A DNA stretch of 64,000 nt, from assembly GCF_000193375.1 (NCBI RefSeq), contig NC_015315.1:1620622-1684621 (forward strand). Reading direction: 5' to 3'. Source of the stretch: Thermoproteus uzoniensis 768-20 (lineage in GTDB: Archaea; Thermoproteota; Thermoprotei; Thermoproteales; Thermoproteaceae). How positions within the stretch are numbered: the first letter of the stretch is position 1; every line of letters starts with the position of its first letter. The notes under the pieces were generated by a model, which was given only the letters and a program-made list of their open reading frames with translations, did no database searches and was not told the DNA's origin. Position numbers and translations under genes: made by a program. This document shows positions 17,333 to 25,958 of this stretch, piece by piece.

Positions 17333-18463
17333 ATGGAGGTGCCGGACTACAACGGCGGCGGGATAGCCGCCGTGCCGAACACGTTGCTGGCGCACTTCGG
17401 TCTGCCTCCTAGAGGTCCACAGATAAGGTTCGGCCTAGGCCTCTCGTCGAGGAAGATTGCGCTGATCTTGTTAGACGGCCTCGGCTTTAATACGTTCGCT
17501 AAGATAGCCGGAGAGTACTCCGGGATGTTCAGGGGACTCTATAGGGCGACCTCGGTCTTCCCCACGACCACATCGGCGGCCTTGACGTCCCTATCGACGG
17601 GACTGGCGCCGTGCCAACACGGAGTCGTGGCGTGGAGCTTCTACCTCAAGGAGGCTGGCGCCGTGATAGACTCGCTGAATATGAGCCCCATGTTGGGCGA
17701 GAGGGACGGGCTGAGCAACGCCGGCTACGAGCTCAAGGCGCTCTTCAACGCGCCGACGGTATTCGCCGATTTGGCCAAGGCCGGCGTGAAGTCGAAGGTG
17801 TTCCTCCCGAAGGGGCTGGGCGGAGGGATTAGCAGAATACTCTACGACGGCGCCGAGATCTTCGAATACGTATCGCACTACGACGCGTTGATAAACGCAG
17901 GTCGCTTCCTCCAGCAGAACGATGCGGCCTACGCCTATGTCTATATATCCACAGTGGACAGCGTCGCCCACAGATACGGGCCGCGCTCCGACGAGGTCCT
18001 CGTAGCTGCGAGGGGAGTCCTAGACTCCGTGACGAAGCTGGCGGGGCAATACATGGCCGGCGCCGACGTCATAATCACGGCGGATCACGGCCACGAGGAG
18101 ATCGCCCGCAACGAGAACTTGTCAAAGGACGTAGAGTTGTTGGACGCGCTCAGCATGCCGCCGTACGGCGATCCCAGAGCGCTGTACCTCAAGCCCTCCG
18201 CAGAGCCCCGACGCCTCGCGGAGCTCTTGGCGAGACACGGCGAGTTCTCGCTGATGTCCAGAGAAGAGGCCCTCAAGGCAGGCCTCCTCGGAAGCTGTGA
18301 GGGGCGGTTCGCGGAGAGGATCGGCGACTACATAGCGTTGCCGGGACGCGGCCTCTCCGCCATCTACCTCTACAAGCAGAAGAACGAGGACCCGCTTAAA
18401 TTTAGAGGACACCACGGAGGGCTTACAGAAGACGAGCTCTACATCCCGCTTATACTTCTATAG
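17333..18463 (+). CDS. Alkaline phosphatase superfamily phosphodiesterase/nucleotide pyrophosphatase
   Basis: 376 aa, soluble. The superfamily metal and catalytic positions are clear: ILLDGLGF (Asp ligand, about 47-53), FPTTTSAALTSLSTG (nucleophilic Thr), ISTVDSVAHRYG (Asp and His), ITADHGHEE (Asp-His-Gly-His) and GHHGGLTEDE near the C-terminus. The arrangement matches nucleotide pyrophosphatase/phosphodiesterase-type proteins of archaea. Natural substrate unknown. A CTTTTTAAT box 26 bp before the ATG indicates a leaderless mRNA. Confidence 0.88.
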   Translation: MEVPDYNGGGIAAVPNTLLAHFGLPPRGPQIRFGLGLSSRKIALILLDGLGFNTFAKIAGEYSGMFRGLYRATSVFPTTTSAALTSLSTGLAPCQHGVVAWSFYLKEAGAVIDSLNMSPMLGERDGLSNAGYELKALFNAPTVFADLAKAGVKSKVFLPKGLGGGISRILYDGAEIFEYVSHYDALINAGRFLQQNDAAYAYVYISTVDSVAHRYGPRSDEVLVAARGVLDSVTKLAGQYMAGADVIITADHGHEEIARNENLSKDVELLDALSMPPYGDPRALYLKPSAEPRRLAELLARHGEFSLMSREEALKAGLLGSCEGRFAERIGDYIALPGRGLSAIYLYKQKNEDPLKFRGHHGGLTEDELYIPLILL

Positions 18464-18533
18464 CTCATGGGGCCGCCGTACGTCGCTCGGGCCGGTGTAT
18501 GGGTCTAGGGCTTTCCGGCAATAGGGTCTGGTC

Positions 18534-19325
18534 TCATCTCCTCTCCAACGAGGCTACGTAGGCCAGGAGCTCCGCGGCCACGTCCACCCCGCTGGCCTTG
18601 GAGACGGCCTTAAATTCGGGCACTACGTTGACCTCTCCGACGAAATAGCCGTCGGGGCTTATCAGTATGTCGACGCCGGCGTAATCGGCGTTGAGGGCCT
18701 TCGCGGCCTTGACGGCGAGCTCCTCGACGTCGGGCGGGGGCTTGATGCCCTCGACGTGCCCGCCTCTGGCAGCGTTGCTACGCCAGTCGCCGGGCGGCGG
18801 CCGCCTCACCATGGCGGCGGCTACCCTATAGCCTATCACGAAGGCCCTTATATCCGTCCCGTCGCCTACCCGCTCCTGCACGAGGTAGACCTCGTCGGGC
18901 TCCGCGCCCTTGAGCAACGCCTCGACGTCCTCCCGAGACCTCGCCAGGGCGACCTTCCTCCCCCAGCTACCGAAGGCTGGCTTGACTATGAGCTCGGCCG
19001 CCTCGGGGGCCGCCGGGGCCAGCCGAGTCCTCGGTATGGGCAATCCCGACGCGCGTAGTAGGGCTAGAGCCACGGCCTTGTTCCACCCCGCCGCGAGGGC
19101 CCTCCAGCCGTTGACGGCCACGGCTCCCGAAGCCTCGATGTGTGCGGCCGCTATGGTGGCCTTGTTGTGGCTGAGCGTCCTTATTAGATAAACGCCGGGA
19201 TCGACGTCTTCCGAGAGGTTAAGCCCGTCTACCCTCACCAGCTCGAGACCTACGCCGAGCCTCTCGGCCGCCTTCACTATCATGCGCTCCTCCTCCTTGA
19301 CCAAGTCGACTACGAGCCTCACCAC
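18534..19325 (-). CDS. LysX/ArgX-type ATP-grasp ligase (LysW-amino acid ligase)
   Basis: 263 aa, the length of LysX/ArgX. It attaches alpha-aminoadipate or glutamate to the C-terminus of the carrier protein LysW using ATP. ATP-grasp features are ELIVKPAFGSWGRKVALARS (about 110-130), VYLVQERV, DIRAFVIGYRV, and the metal/ATP site GEVNVVPEFKAVSKASGVDV near the C-terminus, which is diagnostic for this subgroup. It overlaps the carB stop by 7 bp and follows it in the same operon, which favours a role in arginine synthesis (ArgX) or a bifunctional one. The other lysW-pathway genes are not in the window. Confidence 0.85.
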   Translation of the reverse strand: MVRLVVDLVKEEERMIVKAAERLGVGLELVRVDGLNLSEDVDPGVYLIRTLSHNKATIAAAHIEASGAVAVNGWRALAAGWNKAVALALLRASGLPIPRTRLAPAAPEAAELIVKPAFGSWGRKVALARSREDVEALLKGAEPDEVYLVQERVGDGTDIRAFVIGYRVAAAMVRRPPPGDWRSNAARGGHVEGIKPPPDVEELAVKAAKALNADYAGVDILISPDGYFVGEVNVVPEFKAVSKASGVDVAAELLAYVASLERR

Positions 19326-22300
19326 GGCTCTACCCCGAGCCTCCCGCCCTTCCTCAACCAGTCGAAGGCGGCGGCCAGCTCCAGCCCTAGCGAGGGGTGC
19401 AACACGAGGGGGGTCGACGTATCGGCGGCCACGCGCCTTATGGCGTAGTCCCTATCCGGCGTGACGCCTGCCGTGATCACTATGTCGACTTTCTTCCACT
19501 TAATGGCCTCGACGATCTCGGGCGACGGCTCCAGTATATCCAGCCAGGAGAGGCGCCTCTTTATCTCCTCTATCTCCTTCGCGTAGGACTCGTCGAACGT
19601 GTACACCAACGCGTTCCTCGACGGGATCTTGTTGGGCGGGGCTGACAGCCAGCTCTTGAGGAGCGCCTCCTCGAAGACGTCGCCGAACGAGGCGACCTCG
19701 CCGGTGCTGTACATGACGGGGCCCAGCCTCGGGTACGCCCCCCTCACCCTGCTCCAGGAGAACTGAGCCGTCTTGACCCACCACCTGGATGGCCTCAGCA
19801 CCGTCATATCGTCGTCGTAGGGCAACCTCTCCCTAGTCAAGACGTCCGCTGTGAGCGACATGTAGTTGACGCCGGTCGCCTTGCTCACAAACGGCATGGA
19901 GCGGCTCGCCCTCAGGTTCGCCTCTATGACGTACACGTCGTCAGCGACTATGAACTGCACGTTGAGGGGCCCTCTGACGTCGAGCTCTCTGGCTATCATA
20001 TAGGCGATCTCCGCCATCTTCCTAACGGCGGCCTCCGGCGCTCTGCGGGGCGGCATGACCATGGTGGAGTCGCCCGAATGAACGCCGGGCGGCTCCACGT
20101 GCTCTATCGGCGTGACGACGACCCTCCTTCCGTCGGACACAGCGTCTACCTCGGCCTCCACGCCCATCGGCATGAACTTGGACACCACCACGGGGTACTC
20201 GCCGCTGACTCTGGCGGCCTTGGTCAGAAACTCGGCCAGCTCTCCCCTGTTCCTGGCAACCGCCATGTAGGTCCCGCCCAGGACGTAGCTGGGCCTGAGC
20301 AGCACAGGATAGCCGAGATCCTCCGCGAGCTTCTCCGCCTCCTCTATGCTCCTCGCGTAGAACCAAGGCGGCTGTCTTATGCCAAGCTTGTCGAGGAGGC
20401 GCGAGAACTTGCTTCTGTCCTCGGCGAGGTCTATCGACGACGCGCGGGTGCCGCCTATTTTGACCCCCAGACCCTCCAGCTTGGGGTACAGCCTCTGCCC
20501 TATCTGCCCGCCCGCGTAGAGCACCACGACAGGTCCTCCCTCCTTTTCGTATATATCGAGGATCCTCTCGGCCGATATCTCGTCGAAGTACAGCTTGTCT
20601 ACCACGTCCCAGTCAGTCGACACGGTCTCGGGGTTGTAGTTGAGTATAGCGACGCGGTAGCCCCTTCTCTTGAGCTCTAGGGCCAGGTTGACCGTCGCCC
20701 AATCGAACTCGACCGACACGCCTATTCTGAAGACGCCGGCGCCGACCACTAAGTAGTCCACCTTCGGGGAGAGCTCGTCGAACTCCCCGCCGTAGGTGAG
20801 GTACAGGTAGTTCGTGTCGGCGGGCCACTCGCCCGCTAGCGTGTCTATCTTCTTGACGACGGGCCTCCGCCTGTTCTTGGCCAGCTCCTCCGGCTTGGCC
20901 CCCAACGCCAACGCTATCTGTTCATCGGAGAACCCCAGCCTTTTAGCCTCCTCGAGGAGCTCGGGAGACGCGCGCCCGGATTCGAGGACCTTCCAGACGT
21001 CGACAACCCTCTTTATGGCGTTGAGGAAGAATCTGTCCACCTTGGTGAGCTCGTATATCTGGTCCACGGTCGCGCCTAGGTAGAGGGCCTTCGCGGCGTA
21101 GATGGGCCAATACGGCAGGTGGCGCTCGAGGGCGCTCAAGGCCTCATCCAGAGTCGCGGATCTGAAGAGGGGCCCCCCGACGAGGCCCGGCTCGCCTATG
21201 TCTATCATCCTCACGGCCTTCTGCCAGGCCTCCTCGAGGTTGCGGCCTATGCCCATGGCCTCCCCTATGGACATCATCTCCGGCCCAAGCCCCTCGTCTA
21301 CGCCGAAGCGGTCGTTCTCCCAACGCGGGTGCTTCACCACGATGTAGTCGAGAGACGGCTCGAAGGCCGCCACAGTGCGCCTAGTCACTTGGTTCATCAC
21401 CTCGTCGAGGCGGTAGCCCAACGCCAGCTTGGCGGCGATGTAGGCGAGGGGATAGCCCGAGGCCTTCGAGGCCAAGGCGCTGGAGCGCGACATGCGGGGG
21501 TTGGTCTCTATGGCGTACTGCTCCGGCCCGGCGTAATTAACGGCGACTTGGACGTTGCCCTCGCCGATTAGGCCTATGGCCCTCTCGACGGCTATGGAGA
21601 TGTCCCGCGCCGTCTGATACTCGTCGTCGGTGAGCGTCTGGCACGGCGCCACCACTATGGAGTCGCCCGTGTGGTACCCCATGGGGTCTATGTTCTCCAT
21701 GCAGACAACAGCCGCCACGTTGTCGTGGGAGTCCCTCACGACCTCGAACTCTATCTCCTTCCAGCCCTCCAGGTACTTCTCGACCAGGACCTCGCCTATA
21801 GCCGACTGCGCGAAGGCCTTATAGATGCGGGACTCCAGCTCGGCTCTGTTCCTCGCCTTGAAGGCGCCCGCCCCTCCTAGGTTGAACGACACGCGCACCA
21901 TCACGGGGTAGCCCAGCTCCTCGGCCGCCGCCAACGCCTCGTCCGGGCTCCTCGCCGAGCGGCTCGGCGGGATGGGCACGCCCGCCTCCCTCATGGCTTT
22001 CTGGAACAGTTCCCTAGACAGGGCCCTCCTTATGCCCTCCACCGGCGTGCCCACCACCCTCACGCCGTATTTTGAGAGAACCCCGGCGTCGTGCAACTCC
22101 ACGCAGGCGGACAAGGCCGTCTGGCCGCCGAAGCCGCAGGCTATCGCGTCGGGCCTCTCGCGCTCTATGATCTGCTCGAGAAACTCTCTCCTGATGGGGA
22201 GGAAGTAGACCCTATCCGCCAAGACCTTCGAGGTCTGTATAGTGGCGACGTTAGGGTTTACCAGGATCGTTTCTATCCCCTCCTCCCTAAAGGCCTTGAG

Positions 22301-22387
22301 AGCTTGAGAGCCGGAGTAGTCAAACTCGGCGGCCTCCGCGATCTTTATAGCGCCTGAGCCCACCACTAGGATCTTCCTGACGTCCAT
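19319..22387 (-). CDS. carB: Carbamoyl-phosphate synthase large subunit
   Basis: 1022 aa. It makes carbamoyl phosphate for arginine and pyrimidine synthesis from bicarbonate, ATP and ammonia delivered by CarA. The duplicated ATP-grasp architecture is visible: ILVVGSGAIKIAEAAEFDYS at the N-terminus and VVGAGVFRIGVSVEFDWATV at about residue 540 start the two halves. Each has the ATP-grasp strand pair (GYPVMVRVSFNLGGAGAF; GYPVLLRPSYVLGGTYM) and metal ligands (IETNPRMSRSSALASKASGY; VIEANLRASRSMPFVSKATG). The C-terminal allosteric domain is short. carA is not adjacent. CTATATAGG lies 26 bp upstream of the ATG. Confidence 0.97.
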   Translation of the reverse strand: MDVRKILVVGSGAIKIAEAAEFDYSGSQALKAFREEGIETILVNPNVATIQTSKVLADRVYFLPIRREFLEQIIERERPDAIACGFGGQTALSACVELHDAGVLSKYGVRVVGTPVEGIRRALSRELFQKAMREAGVPIPPSRSARSPDEALAAAEELGYPVMVRVSFNLGGAGAFKARNRAELESRIYKAFAQSAIGEVLVEKYLEGWKEIEFEVVRDSHDNVAAVVCMENIDPMGYHTGDSIVVAPCQTLTDDEYQTARDISIAVERAIGLIGEGNVQVAVNYAGPEQYAIETNPRMSRSSALASKASGYPLAYIAAKLALGYRLDEVMNQVTRRTVAAFEPSLDYIVVKHPRWENDRFGVDEGLGPEMMSIGEAMGIGRNLEEAWQKAVRMIDIGEPGLVGGPLFRSATLDEALSALERHLPYWPIYAAKALYLGATVDQIYELTKVDRFFLNAIKRVVDVWKVLESGRASPELLEEAKRLGFSDEQIALALGAKPEELAKNRRRPVVKKIDTLAGEWPADTNYLYLTYGGEFDELSPKVDYLVVGAGVFRIGVSVEFDWATVNLALELKRRGYRVAILNYNPETVSTDWDVVDKLYFDEISAERILDIYEKEGGPVVVLYAGGQIGQRLYPKLEGLGVKIGGTRASSIDLAEDRSKFSRLLDKLGIRQPPWFYARSIEEAEKLAEDLGYPVLLRPSYVLGGTYMAVARNRGELAEFLTKAARVSGEYPVVVSKFMPMGVEAEVDAVSDGRRVVVTPIEHVEPPGVHSGDSTMVMPPRRAPEAAVRKMAEIAYMIARELDVRGPLNVQFIVADDVYVIEANLRASRSMPFVSKATGVNYMSLTADVLTRERLPYDDDMTVLRPSRWWVKTAQFSWSRVRGAYPRLGPVMYSTGEVASFGDVFEEALLKSWLSAPPNKIPSRNALVYTFDESYAKEIEEIKRRLSWLDILEPSPEIVEAIKWKKVDIVITAGVTPDRDYAIRRVAADTSTPLVLHPSLGLELAAAFDWLRKGGRLGVEPW

Positions 22388-22494
22388 GGCCGCGCAGAGA
22401 GGACGCGCTCTGCTATATAGGCGTCTGCAGGACTGGAGGCGGCTATGTTCGCCCCGCCGACATTAACCCCCTCAACCAAATCCCTATATAAGCT

Positions 22495-23910
22495 TTACAG
22501 CGTAGGATGGGCCGCACGTCTTAAAGATCCCGTAGCCGGCCTCAGATCTTGCGCCAGCGCGGCGCCGGGGCTATCGGGCTGAGGCCGACGACCTCCATCG
22601 CCGGCGCTATCCGCCGGCGCGTTAAATATCGCATAGTTCCAGGAAACAACGTATGAAACGGCAACTGCTACCATGACAGCTGGGAGTAGCTGGACGCCGC
22701 CGATCATCTCCACAGCCATGGCCATGGCCGACAGCGGGGTCTTCGTCGCGGCCGCCAGCATAGCCGCGATTCCTACGACCACGAGGGGCGTTATCTGGAG
22801 CGATGCATGTGGGGCCATGTAGTGTATTAGGAACCACATGTCCACGCCAATGAACGCGCCGATGAAGATCGCCGGCGCGAACAAGCCGCCGCTTCCGCCG
22901 GATCCGACGGTAGCCGCCGTAGCCAATATCTTGAGTACTGGGAGAAGCGCGAGGAGCGCCACAGTTGGCAGAACCGGCGAATAGAACTTGCCGAATTCGC
23001 CCGCCTCCGCTAAACGCACCCACGCAAACCCCTCCCCGACGACTTGAGGCGCCAGCAACGCTATCGAGCCGGCGATCGCCATGCCGGCTATGGGCCTTAC
23101 GTATCTCGCCCTCATCGCGCCGAACGCCCGGCGGGCCAGGCTGAGCGCCTCGACGTACGCTATCGCGGCGAGCCCGGCGACGAGGCCCAGAGCCGCGTAG
23201 ACTGCGAAATCGATAGGCCTAAGGGACCCCGCGTAGAGTCCCAGGAGGGGCATGTAGCCGGTGAAGCCTCCGAAGACGGCGTAACTTGCGGCCGACGCCA
23301 CTAAGGCTGGGTACACCACTCTTGTCTCGAAACCACCTCTCCGAAGAGCCTCCGCGGCCAGCAACGCGCCCCCTATAGGCGCTTTGAAGATAGCCCCGAT
23401 CCCGGCCCCCATGCCCACGGCCACCATGACCTTCCGATCCTCCGGCGATAGTTTGAGTATATCGGAGATAAAGGAGCTGAGGCTAGCCGAGTACTGTGCG
23501 GCAGGCCCTTCGGCGCCTCCGCTACCTCCCGAGCCTATAGTCAGCGCCGTCGCCACAATCTTGACAGGCGCGACTATCCATCTGATCCTTCCCTGAAGCT
23601 CGTGGTAGGCCCGAATAACGAAATCTGTGCCGGAGCCCTCGGCTTCGGGGGCTAGGGAGTATATGACCAGAGAGGCTAAGGCGCCTCCCAGCGCGGCCGA
23701 GGCAGGCAAGAGGTAATACCTACTCGCGCTAGGCCAGACGCCGGACGCCGAGGAGCCGACGAGACTCACCAGGAAAATTCCCTCGAAGAGCTTCAACACG
23801 TAGTAGAAGGCCAAGGCGGCTAGGCCGGACACAACGCCGACCAATAGGCCTAAGACTAGCCACCTTGCGAGGTAGCGCGCGCCGTCCAGATAGGCAACTG
23901 GGCGGGCCAT
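22495..23910 (-). CDS. ClC-family chloride channel/transporter
   Basis: 471 aa with about 10-12 membrane helices. Conserved ClC elements are EGSGTDFVIRAYHE (the GSGIP position, here GSGTD as in many archaeal EriC-like members), GSGGSGGAEGPAAQY (external gate Glu in GxEGP) and GSGGSGGLFAPAIFIGA (GxFAP). The gate glutamate is present, so H+/Cl- exchange is possible. The last 45 residues are a soluble Pro/Asp/Gly-rich tail without CBS domains. Start 23910 is 24 bp from an AT box that also sits 24 bp from the divergent MscS gene. Confidence 0.92.
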   Translation of the reverse strand: MARPVAYLDGARYLARWLVLGLLVGVVSGLAALAFYYVLKLFEGIFLVSLVGSSASGVWPSASRYYLLPASAALGGALASLVIYSLAPEAEGSGTDFVIRAYHELQGRIRWIVAPVKIVATALTIGSGGSGGAEGPAAQYSASLSSFISDILKLSPEDRKVMVAVGMGAGIGAIFKAPIGGALLAAEALRRGGFETRVVYPALVASAASYAVFGGFTGYMPLLGLYAGSLRPIDFAVYAALGLVAGLAAIAYVEALSLARRAFGAMRARYVRPIAGMAIAGSIALLAPQVVGEGFAWVRLAEAGEFGKFYSPVLPTVALLALLPVLKILATAATVGSGGSGGLFAPAIFIGAFIGVDMWFLIHYMAPHASLQITPLVVVGIAAMLAAATKTPLSAMAMAVEMIGGVQLLPAVMVAVAVSYVVSWNYAIFNAPADSAGDGGRRPQPDSPGAALAQDLRPATGSLRRAAHPTL

Positions 23911-23929
23911 CGGAGTAAGGAGGCCGATC

Positions 23930-23937
23930 TATTAAAG
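23930..23937. promoter_or_regulatory. AT box midway between divergent ClC and MscS genes
   Basis: TATTAAAG is centred at 23934, 24 bp from each start codon (23910 minus, 23958 plus). It is the only TATA-like sequence in the 47-bp gap and probably directs both transcripts. Confidence 0.6.
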
Positions 23938-23957
23938 GTTCTTACAACGATAACTCC

Positions 23958-24668
23958 ATGGACGTCGGCATAGCCGTTACTCTGGCCGCACTCGGCGCCT
24001 CGGCCGCCTCCTACCTAGCTGCCCGTATAGGCTTCTCCCGCCTCGCAGAGGGGCTGGGCATAGAGCCAACGCCTCTATTCGGCGCGGTGTCGATTCTGCT
24101 AGCCGCCGTGATCTTCCTAGGCGTGGAGACCTTGGCGTACAACGTCTATGCTCTCTTCCTCTTGATGGTCCTATTCCTGGCGTTCGCTCTGGCCGGCCTC
24201 TTGATAGCGCTCAGGCACATGATAGAGGAGTACTTCACAGGAATCGTCGTCTCTAGGGTGCACGGCATCCACATAGGCGATTACGTACAGGTGGGCAAGA
24301 CGGCGGGCTACGTAGTAGCTATGAGGCCGACAGCCCTGGTGGTCAGAGACTTCAGGCGCAACCTAGTCCACATACCTTATACTAAATTAATACATGAACC
24401 ATTTAATTTAGTAAAAATAGAAGAAGGACATGAAATTAGGGTATATATGTATATGCCGTATAAAATAGATGTAAATAAACTCAGGGCTGAGCTGGGGGCC
24501 GTCGCCTCGGAATATGGGGTCGAGAACTTCAGAATCGACGTAGATCACATAGGCTATAGGGGCGTCGTATTGGCCGCGCGCGGCATATTGAGAGATCCGA
24601 GGAGGGAGGAGGAGGTCAGGTACGCGTTGCTTGATAAGGCGTATTCACTTCTTGCGTCGAAGAGCTAG
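23958..24668 (+). CDS. MscS-type mechanosensitive channel
   Basis: 236 aa with three membrane segments (about 5-22, 40-58, 62-85). The pore-lining TM3 continues into the MscS beta domain: EEYFTGIVVSRVHGIHIGDY, then VQVGKTAGYVVAMRPTALVV and NLVHIPYTKLIHEPF. The C-terminal alpha/beta domain ends at residue 236. Co-located divergently with a ClC channel, it fits osmotic and ion homeostasis. Codons 140-175 (24375-24480) form an AT-rich island: 30 of 35 end in A or T, unlike the flanks. The last 24 bp overlap the convergent permease gene. Confidence 0.92.
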   Translation: MDVGIAVTLAALGASAASYLAARIGFSRLAEGLGIEPTPLFGAVSILLAAVIFLGVETLAYNVYALFLLMVLFLAFALAGLLIALRHMIEEYFTGIVVSRVHGIHIGDYVQVGKTAGYVVAMRPTALVVRDFRRNLVHIPYTKLIHEPFNLVKIEEGHEIRVYMYMPYKIDVNKLRAELGAVASEYGVENFRIDVDHIGYRGVVLAARGILRDPRREEEVRYALLDKAYSLLASKS

Positions 24669-25958
24669 CAGAAGAGCGCCGGCCAGAGCCCACAGGCCTA
24701 TAATCCAGAGCTCGCCGAATCTCACAATGGCCGACAGCGCTAGACCTATCGCCGTCATGACCGCGCCAGCGGCGCCCACTATTGAGATCCCTCTTATGGT
24801 GGGCGACCTCATCGCTCCGTACAGCTCGCCGCGCCGGGTCTCGATCAGAAGCGCTAGGGAGACCATCAGGTAGTTCACCAGCGACGACACGGCGTAGACA
24901 TCCACTATTAAGTAGATCTCGCCCGGGGCCAATAAGGCGAGGGCTATAGCCGCCGATAAGATGAGCGATACGTGCGGCGTCCTGAACTTGCGGTGTACTT
25001 TAGAGAACGCTTGAGGCAATAGCCGCTCCTCCGCGAGTCTATAAAGCAGACGGGAAAAGGCCACGAAGCCCGCGAGCGCGGCCATTATCTGAACCACGGC
25101 AGTGACGATACCCACGGGCAAGACGAGCCATCTGCCGTAAGACGAGGCGGCCGCTATCTCGACCACGGCGGTGGCGGGGTTAGAGACCACCGCCGAGTAC
25201 GCCACGCCGTTCATCAACAACGCCGTTAGGCCTATGCCGTATGCAGCGCCCAGGCCGGCCGCGAGGATCGTCGCCCGCGGGACTTGGACCAGAGGCATCT
25301 CCGCCTCGCCAGCCAGCTGGCCTATCGCGTCCATGCCCGTATATCCCCTCGACGCGTAGGACAAGCCGGCCCATATATCCTTTGCGTCGACATCTCCCCA
25401 CGAGAAGTAGGGCGGATACGTCCTCAGCTCTAAGACGAGGCCTAGCGCCACCGTCAAGAAGCCTATTAGTACTATGTCCAGCACCGCGACCAGGGCGGAG
25501 GCCCTCGCCGACTCTTTTATGCCGATTAGCGCGAGCACGAAGAGGCCTAAGGCCACCAGAAACGAGAAGGCCCTCGCGGCTATGTAGGGCACCGAGATCC
25601 CGTAGTAGGACAACATATTTGCTATGTACAGAACGCCGTCGAGAGAGCCGTACGCCACCATCACCGCTTGGTCGAAGGCGAGGAGCCATGCGGAGAAGAA
25701 GCCAGCGGTGCTCCCCAACGCGGTCTTGACATACAAGTAGGATCCGCCCGTCTCTGGGAACCGGGAGCCCATCTCGCCGTAGGCCAACGCTATAGCCACC
25801 ATCAGCGCGGTGCCATATAGCACCACCAGGAAGGTCTGCCTCCCCGCCTCGGCCGCTATGACGCCCAACACGAAGTAGAACGTCGACTGGCTGTCTGCGT
25901 GAACCAATGAGTATATGTCGAATACGCCGAGCCTGCGCCTAAGCCAGTCTCTGCTCAT
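24645..25958 (-). CDS. APC-superfamily permease
   Basis: 437 aa with 12 membrane segments. The first unwound helix region reads FYFVLGVIAAEAGRQ, and segment 3 has GEMGSRFPETGGSYLYVKTA, typical of amino acid/polyamine/cation permeases. The segment-6 region carries YTGMDAIGQLAGEAEMP. The upstream gene overlaps by 4 bp (ATGA) and encodes an RCK/TrkA-type regulatory protein, so the pair is translationally coupled. Such a partner suggests the permease could transport K+ or be gated by a nucleotide, by analogy with KimA-like APC members; amino-acid uptake remains the default alternative. Confidence 0.88.
   Translation of the reverse strand: MSRDWLRRRLGVFDIYSLVHADSQSTFYFVLGVIAAEAGRQTFLVVLYGTALMVAIALAYGEMGSRFPETGGSYLYVKTALGSTAGFFSAWLLAFDQAVMVAYGSLDGVLYIANMLSYYGISVPYIAARAFSFLVALGLFVLALIGIKESARASALVAVLDIVLIGFLTVALGLVLELRTYPPYFSWGDVDAKDIWAGLSYASRGYTGMDAIGQLAGEAEMPLVQVPRATILAAGLGAAYGIGLTALLMNGVAYSAVVSNPATAVVEIAAASSYGRWLVLPVGIVTAVVQIMAALAGFVAFSRLLYRLAEERLLPQAFSKVHRKFRTPHVSLILSAAIALALLAPGEIYLIVDVYAVSSLVNYLMVSLALLIETRRGELYGAMRSPTIRGISIVGAAGAVMTAIGLALSAIVRFGELWIIGLWALAGALLLALRRKK

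Noticed and set aside
17059-17412. 117-codon frame overlapping the phosphodiesterase start
   Set aside because: Composition is not protein-like and it overlaps a well-supported leaderless gene.
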